Below, piece by piece: positions 13,201 through 23,248 of a DNA stretch of 64,000 bases; position 1 is the first letter of the stretch; each line of letters begins with the position of its first letter. The stretch is from NCBI GenBank assembly GCA_900491605.1, contig UESW01004416.1, positions 518,095-582,094 of the forward strand. Reading direction: 5' to 3'. The DNA is from Calamus simplicifolius. Lineage: Eukaryota > Streptophyta > Magnoliopsida > Arecales > Arecaceae. Under the pieces are notes generated by a model. It worked only from the letters and a program-made list of their open reading frames with translations. It was not told where the DNA came from and ran no database searches. A program made the position numbers and the translations under genes.

Positions 13201-16200
13201 GTACGATCAGTACAAGACGTACAATTGACCTTACTCTACATATTATCTAGTATCCCAAAAAGCACTTGCTCACATGACAAGGATACCCCTTACCGTTCAA
13301 AAGTCCCGCTAACAATATGGATGCTCTCATAGAGATTAAAAAAGAAAAATTAAATCCAATGATTGCAAGATTCTTGACAATCACTAAAACCATTATTCAT
13401 CAACAAAAGGATGGCCTATTATATTTGACCATAAACCATCCAAATTGTCATGATATCTAAGTTAGCGTTGTTGCTATTGCTGCTACTTCATGAACCATAA
13501 AGAGACCGAACCTACTTCTTTTTTGTCCGCTTTTAATGATGCAAATTTGTTTTCCTATCTCTAATGGAGAATCAAAATATGATCAATCATGAGTTTATTG
13601 TACATGAACCAAGTTTCCATGAATTTGATGACTCCAGTAATTGTGGAGCAGGGTCCATTGTAGTTGCTTATATTGGCATATGGCCTGTTAGTCAATTCTC
13701 CTTCAATGTATAGGTTGAGAGATACAATCCTTATGTTTTATTTTTTAATTGCACCTGGAGTTTAATATATGGAATGATTAGTTTTTTAATTACATTGCAT
13801 GTATTTGTTTGGCTTTTTGATAAATTATCATCGTTTAATTTATCTGAAGGATTTTATACTTGTCATTAATTTAATAGCCTTCATTTCTTAGTTTCACATT
13901 TGCTTTTTCAGTAAAGATGAATTATGTAATTATTTCAATGCTCTTGCCAACATTTATTTACAAACACAGTGCTGCTCATAATCAAGTTCAACAAATTGAT
14001 GCATGAATTATAGATGATGTTAGAGACATAGTGGTGAGTCAACACATGGAAAGAACCAAGAACCCCTTACTTTGCAGCCCTGAGTTGAGCCCTGCGAAAG
14101 CTGGAATCAATTGAAATGGCCATCATACAGTCATTGAGTGCTTCTCTCATTCTTCCAAGAGACATCCGTGCAGCTGCACGGTTGCTGTAGCACAGCATCA
14201 ATGCTCTACTGCAATTCCTAGATGTTTCATTTGGAGAGATAGAATTCACCCCACGAGTGTAATTCTCCTCAGCTTTAGATAAGCGTCCATTGGCATATGC
14301 TAGGTTCCCCCTGATGCACAAAAAAGTGAAAAGCATTAAAAATCATGATTGATCATATTCAATTTAAAGCATCATGTACCTGGACCTTCTAGGTAGCTAT
14401 GATTTAAAACTACCACTCAAAACAAGCAAAAAAAATACAGGCAAGGGGTAATCAGTATAGCAAGAGCAGGCTCTTACCAAATAAATATGACAGAAAAATA
14501 TATGCAAGAGGCCCATGATTGTAGAGAGAGAGAGAGAGAGAGAGAGAAGAGAAAGGGAGGGAGGGAGCAACAGGCACCTGAGACGCCACTTGTCACAGGC
14601 TTCCAGTGCCGCAATGCGGCTGCATTTTTTGTTGTGGCCTCTTTTTTGGACCCTGGTTTTCTATTTGTTTCTGCTCTGTTATCATCTCCACTCCAGTGAG
14701 TAGATGGCATGCTTTTCAGGCCTTTTGCAGGATCTGGTTGCACAGAAGTGCCAGTAACCGAAAACAGACTTAGAGAGGGGGAAGCCAAAGGAGCACTAGA
14801 ACTTGAAGTGGAATTATACAAATCCTGACCAGTTTTCATCCTACTTCTCCTTCTATGGTGGCGCTTTGCTGCTGCCAGTGATCCTTGAGAAAAAGGTGAT
14901 GCAGCAAATGTGAAATTTAATCCACCAAGGTCCTCTGAGCTGGTTGTAAAAGTGAAGCATGTTGCCCCCTCTCTTCCTTGCCTCTCAAATTAGAGCTAGA
15001 AGGACATATTCCAGCTTCCATCACAGCATTATTAGTGTTACCATCGTGGCCTACACTGTCAGACTTGAAAACAAAACTTTCTTTGCCAGGTACAGAACTT
15101 TGCTCATCTACAACAGAAGATTTGGCAACAAAACTCCTCTCAACATTACTTTTAGAACCATCACCATCATGTTTTAGATCATCTTCATTGATATCTAAGC
15201 ACCGTGTTGAAGATACCAAGCGTTCTTCTCCTCCATCTACAGAAAATGATCTTTGCGTATCAGTTGATGCACAGCAGGAGAAAATATGTATGGACTCACC
15301 AGATGCCACTGAAGCTTCTCTTGAACACTGATTACCTACTAAATTCTCATGATAAGGAGAATAATCCATCGGTGAATAACCACCAGAAGACTCAGGCTTC
15401 GTATTTTCCAAGGAACACTTTTCCACTGAAATAAACGGCTTAGCAAAGGTCTGGTGGGCTGGGACAGACTGTTTAAATTTACCTCTCCTCTTCTTTGTTC
15501 TTGTACTTTTAACATCTCCCTTCTTCATATTGAATGCCATATTAGGATGTGGCCCAGTAAACAAATTCTCCTTAGACAACCCAGAATCATCCTGTTTATG
15601 GGTTCTAGACTCCATGTGTGGTGTTTTCAGTCCTCCATGCATGCTTGTGAAAGTGAACTCAGTCCCAACAGACTGAAAACCAGGGCCAGACGATGATGGA
15701 CTAAAAGAAGGGGTAGGAATGCCGCAGGATGTCAAATATTCTTGTGTCTTAGATGGTGGAACATGGCCCTTCGTTGAATTGATGTCCTGCTTTTCTGGTT
15801 TGTCAATATCTGACTTCTCCATATCATTGTGTAGTGTATTTATTCCATCTCCTTCAAAAGAGCCAGACGCATCTTTATTACTTGGGAAAGTAAAGCCATT
15901 AGGCCCATTGCCAACATCCAACTTGAATTGATAATTGGTATTTTCTGTCTTTGCAAAACTATCATCATTCCTTAAACCTTCAGCATTCAGCTTCTGTATG
16001 TGATTCGGTAGATCTGAACCACAGCTCTTCTCAAAACTAGTGAATGAATTGGCCGATGTCTGACTTGAAGCAGAGCTTTTCTTCATATAGCTTCCAAAGA
16101 CAAACACATTTGCTGTCTGATCCACACTTTCATCTTTTGTGTTCTTGGAAGCTGTTGCACTTTCTCTATTCAACTTCTTCGTCTCCTCTGGAAGCATGTT

Positions 16201-18080
16201 TACAGCACCACCACCAACAATGGAGCTGGGAGCATTCTGGTTACCACCAAAGATGAAAACATTGCTCTGGTTAACCTTAGCCTTATTATCAGCTTGCTTT
16301 ATCTTCTCAAAACCTTCCACACTGCTGGAGCTCTGCAAGTTCAGCTTTCTCATTTCATCAGGATGCTTCAAAAATTGGCCCTGCTCAGAGTAAATAGATG
16401 AAGTCTGGCTCAATTTAGAACTTTTCTTCATTCCACTTCCAAATACAAATAAACCTGTGTCACTGTTCCCGCTTCTCCCACCTCCAAAACTAAATTCACC
16501 ACCCTGAGCATACTCTGACACCAAACTTTTGGATCCCAAATTTGATGTTGAACATGTACCAAAGATAAAATTAGCATCTTCAGGCTTCACAGATTCAGAA
16601 CCGCCCAAATTTAGAATGCCAGAATTTTCCAGTGAGTTTTGACCAGAACTGGCACCTTTTTGTGTTCCACTCCCAAATACAAAAACACCTGAATCAGATT
16701 TCCCACTCCCCTCTTTCATGAAATCAGATGCAGCCCCTACTACACTTTCTGACCCAACATTTTTGGTATCTGAAGACGACCCAGCATAGCAGTGAAGACA
16801 AATGCAGTGCTCTCAGAATTTCCAGTTTTGAAGCCATCCATATTCAAAGCAGTCAAATTTCCTGACAAGTTCTGACTCAAATTAGGACTCTTCTCTAAAC
16901 CACTCCTAGGTACAAAAGCCGCTGGATCAAAATTGAATGTGTGGTCTGGCTTATTTGAATTTGAAACAGAACTAGCACCAAAGATGATATCAGCACTCTC
17001 AGACTTCACAGATTCAGAATTACCCAAATTCTGGCCACTTGAATTCTCTGGTGAGTTCCCTCTTGAATCAGACCTCATATTCACACCCCTCGCAAACACA
17101 AAAACACCTGTTTCAGAACCAACACTTCCCTCACTACCAAAACTACAAGCAGGATCCACGCTGTTCCCAGAGCCAATATTTTTTGCGCTCTGGTTTGATT
17201 CAGAACCAGCACCACAAACAAAAAAGGGCTTTCAGACTTCGCATATTCAAAACTACCCGAATTGGGACCACTCAAATTCTCCTTCGAGCTTAATCCCAAA
17301 TCAGAACTTTGCTTCACTCCACTACCAAATACAAACAGACCTGCATCAGAGCCTCGGCTTCCCTCACCGCCGAAACTAAATGGATGATTTTTTCCATTCT
17401 TAGACCCAATATTTGCGCTTGGTTTCGAAGCAGAACCGGCACCAAAAACAAAACCACCGCTCTCAGACTTCACAGACTCAAAACCACTCGAATTCGGACC
17501 ACTTGCACTCTCAGGAACCCTAATTCCCGACTCAGAATTGAAAGGCTTCCACGAATGAAGCTTCTCATTCAGCCCCCGCGTTCCACCAACCTCCATCTTA
17601 TCGGCAACGGCGGCAGCCGAGGCCGAGGCCGAGGCCGCCGGCCCCGCCCGAAACGGGTTAAATCCAGCGGCATCCCCCGCCTCCGGAGCCGCAGTCGGCC
17701 TCACCCGGGGGAGGCGAAATGCTTCTTCACCTTCACCAGCCGGGGCTTCGAGAGTCCGCCGCCTTCCCGGAGGCCGAAACCGAGGGGAATGGAGACGGAG
17801 GGAAAGAAGGGGCAGGGGAGGCAAAACCACCATTGAAGCCACCATCAGTGGAGTTGCCGGAGCCCGGAAACGAATGCCCTAGGCTCGCCCAATCCGTGGG
17901 ATGGAAAGAAGCGGCAGCGGAGGGGCGATCGGTGGCGGGACTGCCGGTGGGATCGAATGAGAAGGCAGAGGGAGGGGCGGGTGTCTGACCTTTCATCGGG
18001 TTTTGAGAAGAGGATCGCTTGGGGTGGGCCTTGGAGGAGGCGACGGCCGGTGTCCCGTAATCCACGATCGCCGGAGACAT
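1160..18080 (-). CDS. TPR and DnaJ (J-domain) co-chaperone with FG-like N-terminal repeats, 11 exons
   Basis: The start is the ATG at 18080-18078 and the stop is TAA at 1162-1160. Exons, in order: 14578-18080, 14071-14310, 11577-11706, 7662-7814, 7242-7486, 7091-7160, 6045-6251, 5194-5428, 4096-4174, 3485-3622 and 1160-1295. I placed each junction by splice sites and reading phase. The protein has a long Ser/Gly-rich arm with FVFGSG-type motifs, then two blocks of TPR helices, then a J domain with the HPD triad, and a short Arg-rich tail. This order matches the plant TPR-DnaJ family (Arabidopsis TPR15/TPR16-like, named from memory). Such proteins bring clients to Hsp70 through the J domain and bind chaperone tails through TPRs. 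The frame breaks about nine times, each repaired by one added base, so the locus is either a recent pseudogene or carries assembly deletions. About 1,714 codons would result. Family assignment is firm; integrity is uncertain. Confidence 0.9.
1296..3484 (-). other. Intron 10 of the TPR-DnaJ gene
   Basis: AT-rich and without coding signal. It holds a 39-bp tandem repeat (1491-1580) and a possible SINE ending in an A-run (about 2760-2971). Confidence 0.75.
1491..1580. repeat. 39-bp tandem repeat, about 2.3 copies
   Basis: ACCATATCAGATAACTAAAG begins at 1491 and 1530, and a partial copy at 1569. The copies are identical, so the duplication is recent. Confidence 0.9.
3485..5428 (-). CDS. Exons 8-10 of the TPR-DnaJ gene: J domain
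   Basis: Exon 8 (5194-5428) runs from AISRRATLHEMIRDYRQAAD through a Ser/Asn-rich linker to LDMYMI. Exon 9 (4096-4174) encodes GIECSSSAADIKKAYRKAA and then LRHHPDK, the J-domain HPD triad. Exon 10 (3485-3622) encodes AGQFLARSENVDDGLWKEVA and FKMIGEAYTVLSDPAK, the last J helices. Exons 8 and 9 together are one base short of a whole number of codons, so one base seems to be missing at their junction, probably in the T run before the donor. Confidence 0.9.
3943..3973. repeat. Poly(C)/poly(A) tract in intron 9
   Basis: A run of C is followed directly by a run of A. Such homopolymers are error-prone in sequencing. Confidence 0.85.
6045..6251 (-). CDS. Exon 7 of the TPR-DnaJ gene: second TPR block
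   Basis: It encodes AAGNEAFQAGRHLEAVELYT, CNRAAAYQALGQITDAIADC and ends TLDASYPK. These are consensus TPR helices of the type found in chaperone-binding domains. The exon is 207 bases, phase 0 at both ends. Confidence 0.92.
6252..7090 (-). other. Intron 6 of the TPR-DnaJ gene with a GC-AG boundary
   Basis: The donor is GCATGT at 7090-7085 after the exon end AAG. The acceptor is TTTTGCAG ending at 6252. GC-AG introns are a known minor class, about 1% of plant introns, spliced by the standard U2 machinery. Confidence 0.7.
7091..7160 (-). CDS. Exon 6 of the TPR-DnaJ gene (70 bases)
   Basis: The small exon encodes CGDKSPETFESYFVTIREL and ends LLRLK. The upstream intron (7161-7241) is GT-AG. The downstream boundary reads AAG then GCATGT, so the next intron appears to start with GC. 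Only this junction joins in frame to AAGNEAFQAG of exon 7. Confidence 0.85.
7242..7814 (-). CDS. Exons 4 and 5 of the TPR-DnaJ gene
   Basis: Exon 4 (7662-7814) begins LVGDYIVQARAHML and ends EALLM. Exon 5 (7242-7486) begins LRNYEEVIQLCEQ, a further TPR helix, and ends KPIVDG. The 175-base intron between them holds nothing notable. Both exons are in frame without correction. Confidence 0.88.
8213..9035. mobile_element. Non-autonomous PIF/Harbinger (Tourist-like) element in intron 3
   Basis: The left end reads AGGGCTGTTTGTTTCCCTGC. The right end, read on the other strand, is GGGGCTGTTTGTTTGCCTAC. TAA flanks both ends (8210-8212 and 9036-9038) as a 3-bp target duplication. No transposase is inside; the centre is AT-rich. 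The TIR type and TWA duplication are those of PIF/Harbinger MITEs. Confidence 0.75.
10905..10987. repeat. Compound (CA)n/(GA)n microsatellite
   Basis: A CA run, a CATGCATG stretch and a GA run lie in intron 3. Confidence 0.9.
11577..11706 (-). CDS. Exon 3 of the TPR-DnaJ gene
   Basis: It encodes CHLVLGETEDALKHFKKCLQ and ends GLQKAQ, continuing the TPR array. The acceptor is CTAG at 11710-11707 and the donor is GT at 11576. Phase agrees with both neighbours. Confidence 0.88.
11707..14070 (-). other. Intron 2 of the TPR-DnaJ gene
   Basis: AT-rich intron of 2.4 kb. No RNA gene or coding exon was seen. Short open frames, such as one at 13087, show no family. Confidence 0.75.
14071..14310 (-). 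CDS. Exon 2 of the TPR-DnaJ gene: first TPR pair
   Basis: The exon encodes GNLAYANGRLSKAEENYTRG and then CYSNRAAARMSLGRMREAL, two clear TPR helix pairs. It lies between a CAG acceptor at 14313-14311 and a GT donor at 14070-14069. It leaves two bases (AA), which the next exon completes to Asn. Confidence 0.9.
14525..14546. repeat. (GA)n microsatellite just inside intron 1
   Basis: A GA run, followed on the plus strand by a purine stretch, lies 30-50 bases below the exon 1 donor on the minus strand. Confidence 0.85.
14578..18080 (-). CDS. Exon 1 of the TPR-DnaJ gene: FG-like repeat arm
   Basis: This exon encodes roughly two thirds of the protein. It starts at MSPAIVDYGTP and has an FNPFRAG motif near 17650. 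From about 17560 a module of roughly 70-80 residues recurs at least four times. Each copy carries an ESVKSE-like block, an FVFGAGS or IIFGASS motif, a SFGG motif and a GLFVFGSG motif. The end reads AALEACDKWRLR, and a GT donor follows at 14577. The coding frame jumps near 17770, 17705, 17222 (T6 run), 16780, 14965 (G5 run) and 14622. The pieces on both sides of each jump continue the same protein, so these are indels and not introns. The repeats look like nucleoporin FG repeats, but no nuclear pore role is shown by the sequence. Confidence 0.85.
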
Positions 18081-18464
18081 CGCCGGAGGGCGGGCGGGAC
18101 TTCCGGCAGATCGGATCAACGGAGACGGCGGCGTTGTAGAGGCGGAGAGCTTTAATCGAACGGGGGTTTCGCGATCAGCTCTTGCTATGCTTTTGAAGGC
18201 GGCGGGCGAGGTGGCTTCTCGGCTCCTTCTTTTTTTAAATAAAACCAAGTTATTCTTTTCGCAGCGTGCGGGGTTGTTTTAGATTTTTTTTTTCCAATTT
18301 TTATTTTCTTGAATTTACGTCAGGACTTCGGAAAGGGTTCCATTGTGCGCGCCGACCGTGAACATTTTGAATTTATCCGCCTTCTATCCCATGTAAACAA
18401 CGGTAACAATTTAGCAGGGACTAGCAACACGCCTAAACAGTAAACAGTGATCCACGTAATCTTT

Positions 18465-18580
18465 TTTTAGGCTATGTTTGAAAGAGGGATAAAAAGAATA
18501 TTTAAACAATATTTTTTTTTTTATTTCTAAGCAGTATTTGAAATAGGGAATATTCAGAGATTATCTTTTTGTATTCCTTA
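18465..18580. mobile_element. Degraded Tourist-like MITE fragment
   Basis: It opens TTAGGCTATGTTTGAAAGAG and includes a second GTATTTGAAATAGGGAATA motif, both resembling the ends of the MITE family that follows. Most of the element is missing. Confidence 0.45.
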
Positions 18581-19230
18581 GGTAGTGTTTGTTAGAAAAA
18601 ATATTATCCATGGATAAGTATACGGGATAGAGTTTATCCTCTGGCTATCCCTAGGGATATCCTTTAGCTATCCCATTGATCATATCAAATGTAAAAAGGT
18701 AAATCATAGGATAACTTTTTTTACTCTTATTTGGAGGGATAACCATCTATTCCTGCATTTTATAGGGAATAAATTGAGGGGATATCCCATGGTTAACCAT
18801 GGTTAACCATGGATTATCCCTTTGGTTAACTTTATTCCCATTTATCCCTTAGGTAGTGTTTGATATGGGGGATAAGGAAGGATATCCCCTGGATATCCCT
18901 TCTTATTTTCAAATGCTATAGCTAGAAGGATAGGTCTAAAAAAATTTAACTAGAGGGGATAACCCATGGTTAACCATGGTTAACCATGGGTTATCCCTTG
19001 AACTTATTCCCTAGGGAACCCAGGAACAACTAATGTTATTCCTTGATAGCAAACTTGTAATTTAAAAAATTGCTTATTCCCTCAGCTATCCCCTGGATAA
19101 ATGCTATCCCGTACAATTTATCCAGGAATAGATTTTAGGCTATCAAACACTACCTTATAGTTATGGCTTTTGGGAATAAGAGGAAATATCCCCTGGATAT
19201 CCCCTCTTATCTCCTATTTCAAACACTACA
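18581..19230. mobile_element. Tourist-like MITE A, split by MITE B
   Basis: It starts GGTAGTGTTTGTTAG after TTA at 18578-18580 and ends CAAACACTACA before TTA. The left part stops at 18848 in TTTATCCC and the right part resumes at 19158 in TAGTTATGGC. An uninterrupted relative at 22973 reads straight through this point, which proves the nesting. Confidence 0.85.
18852..19154. mobile_element. Tourist-like MITE B nested inside A
   Basis: It runs from GGTAGTGTTTGATATGGG to TATCAAACACTACC, 303 bp, flanked by TTA at 18849-18851 and 19155-19157. The interior differs from A, so B is a separate subfamily with the same ends. Confidence 0.85.
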
Positions 19231-19234
19231 TTAA

Positions 19235-19880
19235 GGTAGTGTTTGATAGAAAAAATATTATCCATGGATAAATGTACGGGATAAAGTTTGTCCCTGGCTA
19301 TCCTTAGGGATATCCCTTAGCTATCCCATTGATCATATCAAATGCAAAAAGATAAATCCATAGGATAACTTTTTTTACTCTTATTTGGAGGGATAACCAG
19401 CTATTCCTGCATTTTTTAGGTAGTGTTTGAAATAGGGGATAAGAGGGGATATCCCCAGGATATTCCTTCTTATTCCCAAAAGCCATAACTATAAGGGATA
19501 GCTGGGAATAAAGTTAACCAAAGGAATATCCCATGATTAACCATGGGATATCCCCTCAACTTATTCCCTATAAAATGTAGGAATAGCTTGTTATCCCTCC
19601 AAATAAGAGTAAAAAAAAGGTTATCCTATGGATTTACCTTTTTGCATTTGATATGATCAATGGGATAGCCAAGGGATATCCCTAGGGATAGCCAGGGAAC
19701 AACTCTATCCCGTATACTTATCCATGGATAATATTTTTTCTATCAAACACTACCCCATGGTTAACCATGAATTATCCTTTGGTTAACTTTATTTCCAGCT
19801 ATCCCTTATAGTTATGGCTTTTGGGAATAAGAGGGATATTCAGGGGATATCCTTTTTTATCCCTTATTTCAAACACTACC
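19235..19880. mobile_element. Tourist-like MITE C, split by MITE D
   Basis: It begins GGTAGTGTTTGATAGAAAAA and ends CAAACACTACC before TAA. The middle is interrupted at 19419-19754. On resuming, about 25 bases of C expected from relatives are absent. Confidence 0.8.
19419..19754. mobile_element. Tourist-like MITE D nested inside C
   Basis: It runs from GGTAGTGTTTGAAATAGGGG to TATCAAACACTACC in the opposite orientation to C. TTA precedes it, but no TTA follows, which fits a small deletion at the right junction. Confidence 0.8.
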
Positions 19881-19918
19881 TAAAAGCTATAAATAAGAGA
19901 ATTATTTTTGAAAAGTTA

Positions 19919-20226
19919 GATAGTGTTTGATAGAAAAAATACTATCTCTGGATAAGTATACAGAATAAAGTTTATCCCCTAACTATCCCTAGGGATATCC
20001 CCTGGCTATCCCATTGATCATATCAAATGCAAAAATATAAATTGATAGGATAACTTTTTTTCTCTTATTTGAAGGGATAATCAGCTATTCCTGCATTCCC
20101 TAGGGAATAAATTGAGGTATATCTCTGGTTAACTTTATTCCCAGCTATCCTTCATAGTTATGGCTTTTGGGAATAAGAGGGATATCCCTTGGATATCCCC
20201 TCTTATTCCCTATTTCAAACACAACA
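19919..20226. mobile_element. Tourist-like MITE E
   Basis: It starts GATAGTGTTTGATAG after TTA and ends TTTCAAACACAACA. Both terminal repeats carry base changes, so it is older than H or I. Confidence 0.75.
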
Positions 20227-20720
20227 ATAGGGGATAAAGAGGATATCCAGGGATATCCCCTCTTATCCTCAAAAACTATAACTAGAAGGAATATTTCTGA
20301 AAAGTTTAACCAAAGGGGATAACCCATATTTAACTATGGGTTATCCCCTGAACTTATTCCATAGGAAACCCAAGAATAACTTGAGTTATCCCTTGATAGC
20401 AAGTTGTAATTTTAAAAAAGGTGCTTATTCCCTTAGCTATTCCTTGGATAAATGCTATCCTATACACTTATCCAGGGATAGCTTTTGGAAAGTCAAACAC
20501 TACAACTATAACTAGAAGGAATAACTCTGAAAAAGTTTAACCAGATGGTTAACCATGAGTTATCCCCGAACTTATTCTCTAGGGACCTCAGGAATAACTA
20601 GAGTTATCCCTTAATGAAAAAGTTGTTATTTAAAAAAGATGGTTATTCCTGAACTATTCCCTGGATAAATGCCATCATGTACACTTATTTAGGGATAGCT
20701 TTTATAATCAAACATCATCT
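20227..20720. mobile_element. Two truncated Tourist-like MITEs (F and G)
   Basis: F (20227-20503) lacks its left end and finishes AGTCAAACACTAC. G (20504-20720) begins inside the element and finishes AATCAAACATCATC. Both match the interior of subfamily B. Confidence 0.7.
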
Positions 20721-21829
20721 TAAAGATTTTCATTTACTCAACTTATTTAAGCCTTTTTTTTTCAACTATATGGTTCGGCTATCTGCTTCCTTTATTAATA
20801 TATAATATTATCTTAAAATTAAATTACATATTTTATGACTGCTGGTTATGCAGCAAGAAAGTAGGTAATCTTTGATTGCCGCTCAATTTTACCCAAATTA
20901 TCCCTCGAATAGCTTATATAGTGTATAGTTATAAATTAATCATATATTAATTTTTTTATAAAATATATAATTAATAAAAATATATGTATTTATATATAAT
21001 AATTAATTACTTCAATATAATTATATTTATGTAATTATTGTTATTGCATTATTTTTATACGAATATATTAATAAAATTTAATATTATGCAATTTAATATA
21101 TATGTAGTATTAAATTTATCGTTGGTACTGTAAGGGAGTTTTTGCCATGGTGGGACTTCACTACCATTCCGTTCTTTCTTTATATTTACCAATTTTCATA
21201 TATTTGAGTCGTCTCTGACATCATTTGTAACGCTCAAAGCTCATCTGCTAATCTATTATCTTCGTCAGCAGGCTGAAACCATGTGGCCTAAAAATTTGAA
21301 TGAAAGTTAATGAATAACAAGTGAACTTAAGTTATAAGTACATAACATTTTTTTTTATTCAAAGTGACTAAATTTGGAGTATTGCAAATATGGTTTTACT
21401 TTAAAACTTTTTTACTCATTCAAAAAAAAAAAAAAAAACATATGATGGAGAAGGGAAGAGCAATTCTCTGCTTCAATTACATGCACTAATGCAAGAGTAA
21501 AATTTGTTAAGCATTCAACCGTGCTTTGACAACCCTTTTGTTGGCATGTGGTTAAATTTGTTAGACATCATGGTAATTTGGAAGCCTTTTTCTCTTTTCC
21601 TTTACCAAGGTAATGTTGTTGGTTATTCTATTTCAAAAGGTGGCTATTGCTAAAATTAAGTAACTATTCTGAATTTTGGATTCAAATTTGATACCATGCT
21701 ATAAGTTTATAGAACTATGTTAAGATTTTGGAAGGCCATTACGTTAGTTATCATGGTTATTGATACTTGTCTTAAATACATTGAAATACTATACTTCTGT
21801 AGCCAAGATGAAACAACCTAGATCCTTTA
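20721..21829. other. AT-rich intergenic DNA
   Basis: No coding signal, RNA gene or clear repeat was seen. One run of A lies at 21423-21438. Confidence 0.6.
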
Positions 21830-22174
21830 GGTAGTGTTTGAAATAGGAGATAAGAGGGGATATCCAGAGGATATCCCCTCTTATTCCCAAAGCTATAACT
21901 ATAAGGGATAGCAGGGAATAAAGTTAACCAAAGGGATAATCAATGGTTAACCATGGTTAACCATGGGATATCCCCTCAATTTATTCCTTAGAGAATGCAG
22001 GAATAGCTGGTTATCCCTTCAAATAAGAGTAAAAAAAGGTTATCCCATGGATTTACCTTTTTGCATTTGATATGATCAATGGGATAGCCAAGGGATATCC
22101 CTAGGGATAGCCAGGGGATAAATTCTATCCCGTACACTTATCCATGGATAACATTTTTCCTATCAAACACTACC
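21830..22174. mobile_element. Tourist-like MITE H, complete (345 bp)
   Basis: It runs from GGTAGTGTTTGAAATAGG to TATCAAACACTACC with TTA on both sides (21827-21829, 22175-22177). Its ends and centre carry the palindrome CCATGGTTAACCATGG. Confidence 0.9.
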
Positions 22175-22177
22175 TTA

Positions 22178-22475
22178 GGTAGTGTTTGAAATAGGGGATA
22201 AGAGGGATATCCCCTCTTATTCCCAAAAGCCATGACTATAAGGGATAGCAGAGAATAATGTTAACCAAAGGGATAATCCATGTTAACCATGGGATATCCC
22301 CTCAATTTATTCCCTAGAAAATGTAGGAATAGCTGGTTATCCCTCCAAATAAGAGTAAAAAAAGGTTATCCTATGGATTTACCTTTTTGCATTTGATGAT
22401 TAATGGGATAGCCAGGGGATAAACTCTATCCTGTACACTTATCCATGGACAATATTTTTCCTATCAAACACTACC
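22178..22475. mobile_element. Tourist-like MITE I, complete (298 bp), abutting H
   Basis: It has the same orientation and ends as H, shares the TTA at 22175-22177 with it, and is followed by TTA at 22476-22478. It differs from H by several short deletions. Confidence 0.9.
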
Positions 22476-22584
22476 TTAGGATCCAAGCTAATATTTTAAG
22501 GATTGATATATCAAAATAAAATTAACCACCATTTTAAGCATTTATTTTTAATCTAGTTTAAAAAACACCATCTAGATCATGAAA

Positions 22585-22589
<5 letters not shown>

Positions 22590-22652
<63 letters not shown>
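22590..22652. repeat. (AT)n microsatellite
   Basis: About 31 uninterrupted AT units. Confidence 0.95.
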
Positions 22653-22654
<2 letters not shown>

Positions 22655-22972
22655 CAAATATGTATCAGCTAATATCTTAGCCAAAATAATATTCATGGAT
22701 TATGCTATTCTGATAAGCTGACGTTAAGGACGGTATAGTTTATACCACTTGAAAAAATATGTGCTTTTGTGCTAATATACGTGTATACTAGGGAAGGGTT
22801 GGTGGCAAGAACTTCATTTAGTTTAAACCAAACAAATTAAATATTATCTATAAAAGATTTGATCTGTTTTCTTACGAAATTGGCTTAACATTGATTTACT
22901 ATAGGGCAAGGTAACAAAATCATGCATGCTATTCATTGATAACGAAGGGTTTGTAATTATTTTAACTACTTA

Positions 22973-23248
22973 GGTAGTGTTTGATAGAAAAAATATTATC
23001 CATGGATAAGTGTACGGGATAGAGTTTACCCCTGGCTATCCCTAGGGATATCCTTTAGCTATCCCATTGATCATATCAAATGCGAAAAGGTAAATCCATA
23101 GGATAACTTTTTTTTACTCTTATTTGGAGGGATAACCAGCTATTCCTGCATTTTATAGGGAATAAATTAAGGGGATATCCCATGGTTAACCATGGATTAT
23201 CCCTTTGGTTAACTTTATTCCCATTTATCCCTTATAGTTATGGCTTTT
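22973..23248. mobile_element. Tourist-like MITE J, right end missing
   Basis: It starts GGTAGTGTTTGATAG after TTA and is colinear with A up to TTATGGCTTTT. There another sequence begins with GGTAGCGTTTGGATG, a terminal-repeat-like motif whose partner I could not find. Confidence 0.8.

Noticed and set aside
15204..16393. Plus-strand open frames over exon 1 of the TPR-DnaJ gene
   Set aside because: The minus-strand protein has clear repeats and family motifs; the plus frames have none.
17704..17704. A GTGAGG donor and intron to explain the frame jump in exon 1
   Set aside because: The sequence after it still encodes the in-family FNPFRAG stretch, and no acceptor gives a better join; one missing C explains it more simply.
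22590..22652. Origin or regulatory function for the long AT run
   Set aside because: A plain dinucleotide microsatellite with no other signal.
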